From positions 16,067,501-16,131,500 of the forward strand of contig CAMQGK010000008.1 in NCBI GenBank assembly GCA_947000775.1: DNA of 64,000 nucleotides, in the 5' to 3' direction. This document shows positions 1 to 11,896 of the stretch, in pieces; position 1 is the first letter of the stretch, and each line of letters begins with the position of its first letter. Source of the DNA: Pterois miles. Its lineage: Eukaryota > Chordata > Actinopteri > Perciformes > Scorpaenidae. Both the position numbers and the translations under genes were made by a program. Below the pieces are notes generated by a model. That model saw only the letters and a program-made list of their open reading frames with translations. It was not told the DNA's origin and searched no databases.

Positions 1-142
1 TACATTTGCATAAAGCAGCATATTTGCCCACTCCCATGTTGATAAGAGTATTAAATTCTTCGCAAATCTCCCCTTTAAGATACATTTTGAACAGATAAAA
101 AATGTGACTAATCAAAATTATTTGAATCGATTGACAGCCCTA
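1..142 (-). mobile_element. TAGGGCTGTCAA-type non-autonomous DNA transposon, end fragment
   Basis: Reads out of the window start as CATAAAGCAGCATATTTG, then ends ATTGACAGCCCTA. This is the reverse complement of the left end of a dispersed family present at least eight times here. Both full-length ends are (TA)GGGCTGTCA or its inverse, which indicates a transposon with short terminal inverted repeats. No open reading frame is shared between copies. Confidence 0.6.
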
Positions 143-312
143 ATGAAAATTTTAAGTGTGCCGTTCTAGGTAAACAAAAGATTTCAGTTTTTGCTACAAC
201 ATGAACCACATTGAGGTGATGTAGAATGGTTTAAATAGGTTTAAACTTCAACATGTATTTTTGCATGTTCAGGTGCAGCTGACTGGTTTGTCTGGTCTTC
301 CTTCTCCTGCAG

Positions 313-410
313 GGTTATGGTTTCCCAGTATCCCAGCTGTTTGACATGCTGCTGGAGATGAGGGAGCAGTACGGAGAAATCCTGCTCAAGAGATGGAACA
401 TCACCTTCAG
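313..410 (+). CDS. exoc6b: EXOC6B (Sec15B), window exon 1
   Basis: First exoc6b exon in the window, 98 nt, starting in phase 0 after a ctcctgcag acceptor and ending ACC-TTC-AG before a gtagag donor. It encodes residues 1-33 of the fragment, from GYGFPVSQLFDMLLEMREQY to WNITF, with Arg33 split across the junction. GYGFPV followed by a Leu/Phe/Asp helix is conserved in the Sec15 family at the start of the C-terminal half. Sec15 is a subunit of the exocyst, which tethers Golgi- and recycling-endosome-derived vesicles to the plasma membrane. The protein N-terminal half must be encoded upstream of the window. Family assignment is secure; the paralogue call rests on later exons. Confidence 0.95.
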
Positions 411-1121
411 GTAGAGAGATCGCCAACCTTTGCTGTCCGCATGGCAGAAGCCATGGTGTTTGTTTTCCAGTAGCTGAGGACGGAGTGCCTGCTGCATTGA
501 CCTTCCCCTCTCTAGTCGTAAGGTCACGAGGGGGCACCTCGTCTGTGGGACTGCCACACATTAGTGTTGGTTTGTGGGAAACGTCCTCGTCCTGGTTTTT
601 AGTTTTACGAGCGGCCAGAGAGAGGAAGTGTTTTAAAGCAAACGTCCGGAACATTCTCTACCCTCCAGAGTGGGTAGTACCCTTACAACAGTGTGTGTGT
701 GTGTGTGTTTGGGCTTACATGCCATTGTTTCACCATCGCTTTTGTCCAATGACACCAGTGGGACTTGCAGCGAGAACAGACAAACAAACACACACTCCCT
801 CTCACACACACACACATTTGTACACACACTGGGGAAGCCACAGGAATGTTGTGTTGTATTGTTGGAGAGGGAGCGCTCTCCGGTTCACGGCCTCTCCATG
901 GAACGTTGGAACGTCCGAACTTTAGAGCGCCAACAAGAAGTGGGGGCGGTGGAAGAGGGGAGGGTGGTAAGAAAACCTCAAGCATTAGAACGACCCCCAA
1001 TGGGATGATTGTGTGTATACTGTATATGTGAGAGAGAGAGAGAGAGAGCGGCTGATGGCATCTCAGGTATTCCTTGAAAACAGATGAAATGATATACCTG
1101 TGATGTTTCCCTTCTCCTCAG
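411..1121 (+). other. exoc6b: exoc6b intron between window exons 1 and 2
   Basis: 711 nt, GT-AG. Holds short TG (691-709), CA and GA (1029-1048) runs and nothing else I can identify. Confidence 0.9.
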
Positions 1122-1227
1122 ACAGGTGTTGGACCAGGACAACTACAGCCCAATCCCAGTCGCCACAGAGCAGGAGTACAAGCACTACACTTCCCAGTTT
1201 CCCCTGCAAGACCCCGAACTGGACAAG
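1122..1227 (+). CDS. exoc6b: EXOC6B, window exon 2
   Basis: 106 nt. The first base A completes Arg33 (AG|A) and the exon ends in phase 0 at GAC-AAG before gtagag; the acceptor is cttctcctcag. It encodes residues 33-68, including DQDNYSPIPV and FPLQDPELDK. The NYSPIPV block and the following FP(F/L)QDP(E/D)L(E/D)K block are both conserved in vertebrate Sec15 proteins. The segment between them (ATEQEYKHYTSQ) is the more variable linker. No frameshift or stop is seen. The acceptor lies 711 nt downstream of exon 1, and the intervening intron contains short TG and GA runs. Confidence 0.95.
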
Positions 1228-1448
1228 GTAGAGAGCAACAGAGAATAAAAATGAGGGAGTGAGGAGATAACGGCAGGATCAGGACTCTTCTAAACAAACA
1301 AACAAGCAAGCAAATAAAGAGAGAGGAAAACATGAGTCTTCAGTTTTTTGTCCACACAGAAACATCTTTCATTTAGAAACTCATGAGAAATTAATTCTGG
1401 ACTTCTGGATCTCACTTAATCCCTGCTTTTTTGCTCTATTTCCTCCAG

Positions 1449-1558
1449 CTTCCCTTCCCCAAGAAGCTTCCCTTCTCCGAGTTTGTGCCAAAAGTCTACT
1501 GCCAGCTCAAAGAGTTCATCTACGCCTGTCTCAAATACTCTGAAGACCTGCACCTCAG
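1449..1558 (+). CDS. exoc6b: EXOC6B, window exon 3
   Basis: 110 nt, phase 0 start after tttcctccag, ending CTC-AG before a gtacac donor. It encodes residues 69-105: LPFPKKLPFSEFVPKVYCQL, then KEFIYACLKYSEDLHL, with the last Ser split. The FPKK, FSEFVPKVY and KEFIYACLK motifs are characteristic of Sec15. FSEFVPKVY fits EXOC6B better than EXOC6 as I recall the human paralogues. This exon is followed by a 9.2 kb intron. Confidence 0.96.
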
Positions 1559-3924
1559 GTACACTCACACTAAGTGTTTGCCTGTCATTCGTTCTGACGC
1601 TCACATTCATGCTACCGGTGTTGGTAATGGTACTGTACTGCATAGATTTATCAGCTACTGAGTATTAACGGCTGATATTCAGTAAAAATATGCGATTTGG
1701 AGATCGGCAGCAATGCTTCTTTATCATCGATTGAGTTACATGATGATGCATTCAAGCTTCAATCAGTAAAAATGGAATGGATGGAAATTAAGAAAATTCT
1801 TCAAAATTATCATCCCTAATGTGTTCAAATGTAATCTTGTAAAATGTCATTTTTGGTGAGAATCCTATATAATTACAGTTTGAAGGACATGTTTTCACAG
1901 CAGTATGAAATAGATATTAGAGATGGTGGCATTGTTTATAATGGTTTCTCCTGATGGCTAAGCTAGCTTTCTTGTAGCAGATCTAACGATGGCATCTATG
2001 AAAGGAAGTGACGCCACTGGAGTTGACTGAACAGTGTGCAGACTTTGTTCAGACTGTCCCCATCTGCTCTGAATGTTGAGTTCAGTTGTACTTTTTTTTC
2101 CCCCCACCCTCAACGATGGTTTGAATTTTGAATGAAAAGTAAGTAAGTGCCAATTGTTGGAACTCAAGCCAATCCGGATTTACCACCGCCAGGAGTGAGT
2201 GTTTTGCCCCTGAGCACCATAACGCTTGCTTGCCCAAAAAAACATTTTTCTCCGTCACTTTCTGCCATTGTTTCTCTCTTTTTCTCACTCACAAGCGTTC
2301 GGATAGAGCAGCAGACTTTTGTCAGTCGAATCTTTCCATTCTGACTTTGTCTCATTAGATTTGGCCGCGTGACCACAACTCGGCAATCAAGTCCAGCTTC
2401 TGTTCCATGTTCTGTCGAGGTTAAACAGTAACCATCTGAGTGTGTGTGTGAGATGTGTGTGTGGACTGGTTACGGCTGATGGAAGAATTAACTAAAACAA
2501 TGCAGCCACTTTTCCAACGAGGAGACGAGCAATCAGGAAACAACTTCCGCTGTCCAGGAAGATTCCACGGCGCTGGGATTCAGCCAGACGCACACACGGA
2601 TCAACATACATGGGCTTGCATCCGTTCACATAAACACACGCAGGAAACTTGAACTGTAAACTTACAAAGAAGCAAACACTTTCATGCACATTTTACAACA
2701 AACCGGGGGGTTTGTGTGGCTTTTTTTTTTTTTTTTGTGAGTGTATTTGTATCCAGCGCCTGCGTGTTCGATGGTATTATCGTGTGAATCTGTGTATGCG
2801 TCATGTGTGTTTTATGTCAGTGCATGTGTTTAGTTGAGCTTGTGTGTGTTAGTGTGTTGATGCTCTGTGGGGGCTGGGAACCAGGGGGGCTCCGGTGATC
2901 CGTGACCGGCGGAAGAAAGAGAGACGGAGGCAGGAGGAGTCTAATCAAAGGGAAGGGCTGGGTATGATAGACAAAAAGAGAGAAGGGATGAAAAGAGACT
3001 AACACAAACTATCAGTCTGGATTTGTGTCTGTATTCAGACACTTAAGCCCTTTGCACACCAAGTCCACATGTTTTGTCTGAAATTGTCACACATTGAACA
3101 CAAGGACCACCGTAGCCCACGACGTTTAACGCTGCGGTACCAGCTTTTGAATTATTCCCTCACTGTGTACGATATGTTCCCCTCCTGCCTTGACTTCTGA
3201 TAAATACCTATTCTGACCATGCCTATATTGCCATATTGATCAAATAACATTTAGAAAAACAAATTAAATGATTAATTTTGGCACACACCTGTATAATGGC
3301 TGTATAGGAGCACTGAGACAATGAATGGGACACAGAAACTAATTTGTACGTCATTATTCACACGCGCTTATAATCAAAATGTCAAAAGGCAAAACAGGGT
3401 TGTTTGAGCACTCCGAGCCACCATACACACAAATGCCATCATTCAAAATGGCCTCTGATCAGCTGAGTCACTTCATTCGTTCACTTTATGACGGACAAAG
3501 TAAAGAATAGAGACGCAGAATTTAAAGCTAGATTGCGACAGGTGACTGCAAAACAGCTTTTAATCAGGGATGTTCGCAAACAAAGGATGTACCAAAGATT
3601 AGACAGTAGCTTCATGCTAATGTCATTCATTAGCTCCATTGGGACCAGCACTAGCCATCATAACACTCATAATAACACGTGTCAGACTAGATGTGCAGAT
3701 TCCTGAATGTGCTATTGATAACATTTAGCCACGAGATGTCTCCCTTCCCCGTTACGTTGCATTTACTTCACAACAGCTTGTTGCCAGGCACTTAGAGTCA
3801 ATCTCAGCCATTTATCCATTTTTTTTCTAGACTAACGGTAACCTGGAGACACCACGTGATACCAACGTTTTTATTATTGGCTCACAAGTTAGAAGTGGGA
3901 ACCAAATGTCAGATATATTCCATA

Positions 3925-4243
3925 CAGGGATCCTAAAATCCAGTAACCCAAATTTAAGGCCTGTAAATGTCTTAAAATTTCACAAAATGTCATAAATCCA
4001 ATTTTGCCTGGTCTTAAAAATTCATTTCAAAAGAAATGCATTATCTTGTTTTTAAATGTTTTGTTTTTTGAGCACGCCGTAACAAAACTATAAAGTGTAA
4101 CCAAAAGGGAAGCGCTGTGCTCCCCGAATAAAATTTATTGGAGTAATAGGTCTTAAATTGAATTGATAGTGGTCTTAAATGGATGTGAAATGGGGCTTAA
4201 ATTGCCTTCATGATTTGACTTGTTGAAACCTGCAGACACCCTG
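3925..4243 (+). mobile_element. Short hAT-like MITE (CAGGG...CCCTG)
   Basis: The left terminus CAGGGATCCTAAAATCCAGT and right terminus GAAACCTGCAGACACCCTG are short inverted repeats (CAGGG/CCCTG). The pentamer CCATA flanks both sides (3920-3924 and 4244-4248). The body repeats the phrase 'ggtcttaaat'. It is 319 bp and non-coding. A longer relative is at 46406-47107, and end fragments are at 13147-13235, 38428-38518 and 61338-61505. A CAGGG terminus suggests hAT, but a 5-bp flank match is not the 8 bp typical of hAT, so the superfamily is uncertain. Confidence 0.6.
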
Positions 4244-6118
4244 CCATAGATATAAATAAAACATTAATTTTGGAGCTTGAAAATTTTTTAAATGATTAAT
4301 TCAGTCATCATTTTTTTCAGGAAAAGTCATACTTTATTTGGCAACTTATTAATTGTCTACATAAAAATGTTATCAATAAGCCTTTAACTTTGGCGTGGTG
4401 GGATGTAAAGAGCCGACCCAGGTGGTGAAACAGCGCTGGTCCGTCCACCCAGTTTAATGAAACCTGCGTTTCTAAATGGGAACGCTGGTCCCAGCAGCAG
4501 ATTAATTCGACACTGAAGACAGTGAAGCAGGATTCACTCATTTTAAGAAATAGAAATGTTTTCTTTCTTTATTATATTAATTGTCTATTTGACAGATGGT
4601 GTTGATACACAAGACCCTAAAACAAAAAAATACACAAACAAATAAGTGTGACTGTAAATCCACTAGAAAACATCCTCAAACAGTGTTTCAAAGACATGAT
4701 GAAGACAATTAAACACGCATTGTTTAAAACAAACTTTAAACCTCACCTATCGTGGTATTAAACATGACAAAATAAGTATTTCAGCCCCAGCTGTGGGATA
4801 AAAGTTGTGAAATCAGGCACTTTTTGAGGTGTGCCACTAATACAGTCTGTTTCTGTGTGATTCTTTAAACAAGTCTGAAATCATCTGTCTGAACGAGCAG
4901 AAACATCCAGACAGATGTTTCTCTCCGGTCTCTCGCTGACCAGACAGCACTAATCGCTCTTCTCAATCAGAGTAATGACTCCACTATTTGACCTGGCTTG
5001 AGTTCTACACGCTTCTGCACACGCCGCTATCTGGTTACGGCGGCGGCACGCCTTCAAACACACTCACAGATGCAGTGGTCCGGAAGCAGACGAGCTGATG
5101 GAGCAGGATTGTGGTCATTGATCCCTCTGAACTCTGACCTCAGCCTCTGTTCGCAATTCTGATTCGGCGGAAAGGAAGTGTATAAGTGTGTGTGTGTGTG
5201 TGTTTTTATAATGTGCATTGCTTTTCTACCTCCATGTGTGCATTTTTGGTTGTCGTGCTAATGTGTGAGTGGTTTTAGCCTTACAAAAAGATCTTTCTTG
5301 GCAGATTGTTTTCAGCTCATTGCTCATTTTTCATTGATCAGGATGGCCTCTTTATTTAACCCCTTCAGTAATGAAGTGCACCCCTTTCCTGCTTAAGTGA
5401 ATCCATGCCTCAGTGTCTTGTACAGAGGTACAGGAAATGCACAAAATTAGGGAGACACTCAACACTCCAGTAGCCAAGCTGCACATACAAGGATGCATAA
5501 TGATAAACACAGTGTAAACGTCAAGACATATAATATAAAATAGGGGCTGGCTTATGGCAGAGGCCATATAGGCGGTCGCCTATAAGGCGCTGCCTTCCTG
5601 GGGCACTGGTCGCCCTATATACAGGTGCACTTTTCACTTTAAACCAACAAGATCAGGGACCAAGAGTTTGGAGAGAGGATGGACCTGCTGGTGTATCTGT
5701 ATTTATGAGATCAATTTACATTTGTAATTTCTCCTCCATTGCTGTTGTTATTCAGCACATGTCCTGTACATGTAGGACATGACGGTTGGTCTTTGTGGCG
5801 TTTATTCTGCCCCTCCTCTACTGTGATTGGACAGCTGGGTAAACAGTGACAGTGACGAGTGCAGCGTTTTACTCAAAAGTTGAACATTTTTCATTTTGGC
5901 AACCAGAAACAAACACCAAACATGCAGCACACAGTGCAGAACAGATGCATCCTGCTGCCATCTGGATCATAGTCTAAATACGTGGCAGTCCCATTGCAAA
6001 GAATTCAAAAAATACACTCGACACAAGTCCAGAGTAATGTAGTGTATACAGAATAATAATCATAATATGTAGAATAAACAGTAAGGGGTATGAATACACT
6101 ACATATTTAGAGTAAGCA

Positions 6119-6567
6119 TTGAAGAAGAAGATATTCCTTTATTTGTCCCGCAATGGGGAAATTGTACTGTGTGAACAACAGAGTGTAAAACTGAATTTCC
6201 CCACTGTGGGACTAATAAAGGAATATCTTTCTTTCTTTCTTTCTTTTCAATTTTTCAATTTTTTTTTTTCAATTTTTACACTCTGTTGTTTTTACTTATA
6301 CACGGTACATGCAGACCCGAGACACACACATGCACATATACATGCAACAATGGAGAGATGTCAGAGTGGAGGGGGCTGCTCCTGACAAGCGCCCCGAGCA
6401 GTTGGGGGTTTGGTGCCTTGCTCAGGGGCACCTCGGCAGTGCCCAAGAGGTAAACTGGCACCTCTCCAGCTACCAGTTCACACTCAGTTCTTGGTCATGT
6501 CGGGACTTGAACCAGTGACCCTCCGGTTCCCAAGCCAACTCCCTACAGACTGAGCTACTGCCGCCCC
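6119..6567 (-). mobile_element. tRNA-derived SINE with LINE-type 3' tail
   Basis: Read on the minus strand from 6567: GGGGCGGCAGTAGCTCAGTC contains an A-box (TAGCTCAGTCTGTAGG), and GGTTCAAGTCC (complement of 6503-6513) is a B-box, about 40 nt apart as in tRNAs. A conserved body follows (AGAGGTGCCAGTTTACCTC, TGCCCCTGAGCAAGGCACC). The tail is AAAGAAAGAAAGATATTCCT with CAGTGGGGAAATT. At 6125-6175 the same tail recurs in the opposite orientation, so two tails form an inverted pair. The tRNA part cannot be a working tRNA: it continues into SINE body without an acceptor stem partner. Confidence 0.65.
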
Positions 6568-7886
6568 ATTGCAGACTAATAATACTAAAACAGTAGACCA
6601 TTATATACAGAACACAGCTGGAGGTTTGATTCTGGTTTGCGTTAATGTGAAGCATTAGGTCCTCCAAAGGAGGGATACAAAAGTATATTCAAAGTTTTTC
6701 TACTTTTGAGTCATCCTCAAGAAAACTAGGTAATTTACGACCAGTCGTCTGGCAGGTTAGCCACCCGGTGCTATTTCGGCTGCCACGGCTCCAGAAGCAA
6801 AGACATCAGGTTAGATTTGACAGAGTGTTGGTTTGGCAGAGGCTGCGGTGATGAAGACTGCTCGGCTCTGTGGTGCTTCAGGAGAAACAGGAGATGAGGT
6901 GATGTTGGCACCAACGTCAACCTGCAGCCCCGAGGTGGAACAGCTGGGCTGCTTGCCAGATGTTTGCTGGTTTAACTCCTGGACCGGCCAGCTGCCACAG
7001 AGATGCCCATGAGCCACACACGACTTAAACTTAGAAGCCTGTGGGTGTGAACGTGTCGAGCTGTGAAAATGAAGCAGGGTGTTGCTGAGGGAGAGCATGA
7101 ACGCTCAGCCAGCCTGTTGGAGGTAAAAGCTGGAAGGAAAACTGTGGCAACGTTCTTGGCTACGATTTCCACACAAGCGAAGACAATCGGGCAATTCAGA
7201 ATCAAATTGCAATGTGTCAATCTGGACTGGCTGTTTGATCACAATCACCAGCAGAGATCCAGCCAATGTGGACCTGGCGCCAGTTTGTTGTAGCCTGGAT
7301 CCCAGTTCCCATGAATCACAGGTGTCATGGTTTTTGTTGGTGCAGTGTTAAACCATCATAGGACTAGAAACCTACGTACATGAGCTCATCCTTATGCTTG
7401 GAGTCTTTTGGGTTGGGCTCATCTTGTGTTAGTGAGTTAAGTCGTAATGTCTTTGGCGCTTCCAGCTTGTCGGGTAGAGCGATGGCATCAGTGGTGCCGC
7501 TGCTCCACTTTGGAACAAGAACATTGTGTTTGAATGTTCCTCAACACTGTCCAGAGTGTGTTCGGTGGTACATACGAGCATACCTGTGGCTTCCTGCCTC
7601 GCGCTGTTTTCACTGCTGACTGCTCTCTTTTTGTTGTTGTTGTTGCTGCTCTGTGTATATTTTTAGGAAATACCTCTGCGTGCATCCCTTCATTCCTCAC
7701 TGAGCTGTAAACAGGGCTGCACTGAAGGCCCTCTGGCTTCCTTCTGACAGCATCAACCGCTGCGTATTTATTGTGACCGATGGCAGCATAAATATAATGA
7801 AATTCAATCCAAATTCTGCGGTGTGTCTATATTTGTATATGTGTGCGTGTGCAGAGTTCACTAGCATACATTGACTTTTTGCCACT

Positions 7887-7887
<1 letters not shown>

Positions 7888-7948
<61 letters not shown>
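7888..7948. repeat. (CA)n microsatellite
   Basis: About 30 uninterrupted CA units in the 9.2 kb intron. Confidence 0.97.
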
Positions 7949-7949
<1 letters not shown>

Positions 7950-8074
7950 ATTTTTGTCCACTCTGCACTTCTGCCGCTCCAGGAATTTCCCCCCCTCGCT
8001 GCAAATTGTCGGAACGTTTTTAGGATTCCTCTGCTTTTTTGGAAAGAAAGTGAGTTTGGTATTCCAGCTCTCGG

Positions 8075-8079
<5 letters not shown>

Positions 8080-8164
<85 letters not shown>
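8080..8164. repeat. (TC)n microsatellite
   Basis: About 42 uninterrupted TC units ending in a CAG; no exon follows (ATAATTTACTGA). Confidence 0.97.
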
Positions 8165-8166
<2 letters not shown>

Positions 8167-9913
8167 ATAATTTACTGATTTGGTTGGAATGTGTTTGTTA
8201 CCCACAGAGCTCTGGAATCGAACGCACGTACTAAAACACACAGATTCCTCTTGATCATCCCGCAGCGGGAGAAAGCGATCGCTGTTGTTTCCGCTGATTA
8301 TCTCAGTGATGTGTTTGACCTTCTCATCTTTTTCATGTCTGCGTGTGTGTTAGACTATAAACTGTGAATTTAGCAGGGCTGGGATGATTCACCTATCTCC
8401 TTGATACTATCAAGATACTTGGGTGCAGATTCAATATGTACTGGGAAGTATTGTGATTCGATATTACGAATAATCTTATTGCAATTTTTGTTAATTTAAC
8501 ACTAGACCATGGGAAAAAGTTGATTCATACACTTCTAGGAACTTTTACTTTGGAAAACATCTAAATTAATACATTAAAGTTAAGTATATCAGTCAGACAT
8601 TTCCCTCGCAAATTAGTGGTATTTTCTTTTTAATTTATAAGGGACATGTAATGTTTTATATTTCTGGTGAATATAATCAATCTTATTTCTGTGTATGTAT
8701 GTTGTATATACAGTTCCCTTTGTTAACACCTTATTTTGAAAAACAGATGTAGTCCGTGGTGTCTACTTGCTCTAACTTCTCCACGGTGGTGTCTAGCTGT
8801 CCGTCAGCTCCGTTCTCTTTATCCATCCATGTTCAGCTCCATCAGGGCTGTTTGAATGTATTTAACATAAATGTCAGTATATGGTGGTCTACAGTTGTAG
8901 CGTCGGCTCATTTGACCACGGAGACGAGAGCGACGGCCGGCCGGACTGCATGTTACCATAATACGATAACGTTTCCTGTCTGTGACAGAGTTAGCATGTA
9001 GCTTTAGCCGTGATGTCTGGCTCTGCTTTTCCTGCAGTGTGTGAAACCCAAAGTGTTTCCATCCTTTACTGGATGTGTAGTGTTTAACAGGCTGGATTTA
9101 ACATGTAGGGATGCAGGTCGGATCCATGTGGATCTTTTTTGGTTTCGGCTTCGCTTCAGTTTGTTTCGGTGGAAGATACGGATATGACGTCTCGTTCCTC
9201 TTACTCTTAGTCCCAGGTACTACTTTTCAGGGAACTAAAAGGTTCCTTCAGTCCATTGTTGTCTGAAGACCTGTGAAGATTAGCGAAATACACATTACAG
9301 ACTTGACAGTCTTAAAATGACCACTTCTGCACAGCCAACAAGGCGTAAAGAAAGGCAGCAGGCTGTTAAATCTGCAGTGATCTCAAATTTCCTCTTAAAA
9401 CAAATATTTGATGGCGCTAATCAGACCCACTTACATAAGAAAATCTGACATCCTATCGATTGTGTTATGTTTGAGATGTGGTTGATGTTTGGTGAAGAAA
9501 GCCAGACAAATATCTGCACAGTTCTGCTGCTCTTGTAAGGTTTTTCATGGCAGCGTGTCTCTCTGGCTGAACGTCTCTCTCCTGTTTAATAACTGGTTTC
9601 CTGGAAGCGTCAAGCTGCACAAAAAAAGATGAACCGAGGACGCTGTTAGACTCCGACATGAGGCTGAACTCATAGACAGGACAGAGACGAGTGGTGAGGA
9701 ACTCGTGTTTCAACCAGGGTCTCAATTAAGCTCTGACACCTGCTTACCCCCAAAAAGTCCTGGTCACTGATTGGTGAAACACACACAGCGCTGCTGCTTC
9801 GACAGCTTCAACGCTTACACCGCTTCATTCATAAACAAGGAAGTACTCTAGTATTGATTTAGGACTATTTTAGGATTAGGGGGAGCATTTCTCCTTGTTT
9901 GACAACTTTAAAC

Positions 9914-10530
9914 TTGGGCTGTCAAACTTAACGCGTTAACACGTTAACAAAAATTTATTTGAATGGCAAAATTATGTATATTTAACTCTGAGGGTGGAGA
10001 GTTGAAGATGGAGAAAGATGTGCAACAGTTTTAAATCTAGAGTGAAGATACTGAGATCAGATGAAACTAGAAAACCTACCACTCCGGTACCAACCAGGTC
10101 AGACTAGCTTATTAGAGCTTATTATTAGATTAAATAATGCTCTAAACTAAAACTGGTATGATCATTTTCAAAGGGGTCTCTTGACCTCTGACCTCCAGAT
10201 GTGTGAATATAAATGGGTTCTCTGGGTCCCCACCAGTCTCCCCTTTACAGACATACCCACTTTATGATAATCCCAGTCAGTCTGGATCAAGTCATAGTCA
10301 AGTCAGCACTCTGACAGCTGTTGTTGCCTGTTGGGCTGCAGTTTGTCATGTTCTGATTGGAGCAGATTTTTGATGCTAAAGTCAGAACCTAGGAGGGTTT
10401 CTGGACTATATTTGTCATTGTTTTGTGTTGGTTATTGAGTTCCAGTAATAATAAATATATACATACGCATACACCATGTTGACAAAGTTTTAAAGACTTG
10501 ACAAAATCATTTTCTCATGTAGATTTAAGG
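9914..10530 (-). mobile_element. TAGGGCTGTCAA-type transposon copy
   Basis: Starts GGGCTGTCAAACTTAACGCG, the reverse complement of the family's right end. It then carries the family core in reverse: GACCTCTGACCTCCAGATG, GGGTCCCCACCAGTCTCCC and ATCAAGTCATAGTCAAGTCA. It fades out near 10530 before the left terminus. It is non-coding and lies in the 9.2 kb intron, 200 nt upstream of exon 4. Confidence 0.65.
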
Positions 10531-10734
10531 CAAAGTTGGACTTCTAATGAGGCTGACAGCTCGTAACATGGTAACGCACTCGCTTGACTTGGCTGACATT
10601 TTGACTTTTTCCAAATGGAGAGCTTCGCAGACTGAGAAATTCACTTAAAATGTTTGTCCTGGCTTCCAGACGCAGCTGCAAGAAATCACTTGTGCTCAGT
10701 CACTGATTCTGTGTCTTCACGTGTGTGTCCTCAG

Positions 10735-10846
10735 CTCCACGGAGGTAGACGATATGATCCGCAAGTCGACAAATCTGCTGTTGACCAGAACCCTCAGCCA
10801 CTGTCTGCAGTACGCCATTAAGAAGAAGAATGTCGGGCTGGCAGAG
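10735..10846 (+). CDS. exoc6b: EXOC6B, window exon 4
   Basis: 112 nt. The first base C completes the split Ser (AG|C) and the exon ends in phase 0 at GCA-GAG before gtacag; the acceptor is gtgtcctcag. It encodes residues 105-142, with SSTEVDDMIRKSTNLLLTRT followed by LSHCLQYAIKKKNVGLAE. STEVDDMIRKS matches EXOC6B; EXOC6 has Ile and Leu at two of these positions, as I recall. This is the best single exon for separating the paralogues. It belongs to the helical C-terminal domain that, in Drosophila Sec15, binds Rab11. Confidence 0.97.
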
Positions 10847-11567
10847 GTACAGTGTGTAGAAACGAAAACTCAGCTTGACGCTTGTAATAATCTCTCTCGG
10901 AGGGAACAAGCTAATGGTGTTGCACAACTCGCTCAGAGTGGTCATTCTCAACCTCGACGCCTCATTTACTCTCACAAAAACAGACATTTCCTCTCTTCAA
11001 CCTGTTGTTGTCATAATAACCGTGCACAGCCACGATGCCAAGTGATGGTTTTTACTTTCACCTTGCTTAGCGATACGCCCCAGAGACCAAACACCATTAA
11101 TCCACAAGAACAATAAGAGATCGTGTTATGTCTGCTTCCTTTTATTAAACTGCTCCAATTAATTGTCAGAAACTGGGCTGAATTTCAAAATAATGTGCAG
11201 AATATGGAGACTAATGTCCAAATAGAGACTTGTGATGCAAAATCCAATAACACAAAGAAGTGTCAGTAGACTGATTATAGTAGAAATTAAACTTATTCAC
11301 TTTATTATGTGCTTTTGTTTCATTTTATTATACCTTTTCCACACAAAAATGAAGGATTAAATGCATAGAGGAATAAGACTTGACTTTTATTGTTTTAACA
11401 TAATTGCATAATTTAGAAAACATAATGCCCCTAATGCACATCTGTAGGAGACATTATGTTTTATATTTAATGGTGCTTTTGATTTGTGTCTCTTGCTGCA
11501 GGTAAATGTTTATATTAAACATACCTGGAGGTCCAGGTGTAATTTTGCGTCCTGTGTTTGCCTCTAG

Positions 11568-11702
11568 TTGGTGCAGGTGATTATAAACACCACCCACCTG
11601 GAGCAGAGCTGCCACTTCCTGGAGGAGTTCATATCAAATATCACAAACGTCCCGCCGGACTCGGCAAACGCTACCAAGCTGTACGGGACCTCCACCTTTA
11701 AG
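11568..11702 (+). CDS. exoc6b: EXOC6B, window exon 5
   Basis: 135 nt, exactly 45 codons, phase 0 at both ends, between a ttgcctctag acceptor and a gtagac donor. It encodes residues 143-187: LVQVIINTTHLEQSCHFLEE, then FISNITNV, a variable stretch, and TTFK-like LYGTSTFK. The II(I)NTTHLE and FI(T/S)NITN blocks are near-invariant in vertebrate Sec15. Because its length is a multiple of three, skipping this exon would keep the frame. Confidence 0.97.
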
Positions 11703-11896
11703 GTAGACACAAGACACACCTGTCTGTTCTTCTGTCTCTTACGTCTTTTCTTTTTTGTCTTTATTATTTTTTTTAGGCTCCTACAGTCCTTTATTTCTTC
11801 TTTTATTTGTCTCATTACAATAACACCAGTATTATTGAGGTAAAGCAATGAATGTTCCTCATTATTAATTGATCAAAAGTTCTGCCTTCCTTGCAG

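Larger units (their letters stand above)
1559..10734 (+). other. exoc6b: exoc6b intron between window exons 3 and 4
   Basis: 9.2 kb, GT-AG. Contains the 319-bp MITE (3925-4243), the SINE with paired tails (6119-6567), CA and TC microsatellites (7888-8164) and a transposon copy (9914-10530). The rest (1.6-3.9, 4.3-6.1, 6.6-7.9, 8.2-9.9 kb) is A/T-rich and shows no coding signal. 5540-5640 resembles a dispersed fish repeat (GGCGGTCGCCTATAAGGCGC). The two small introns at 1228-1448 and 11703-11896, and the 721-nt intron at 10847-11567, hold no feature. Confidence 0.85.

Noticed and set aside
3488..3706. 72-codon open frame possibly from an old transposase
   Set aside because: The residues do not match a transposase family I can name, and the frame is broken upstream by a stop.
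6503..6567. tRNA gene on the minus strand
   Set aside because: A- and B-boxes are present, but the sequence runs into SINE body and there is no matching acceptor stem; it is a SINE head.
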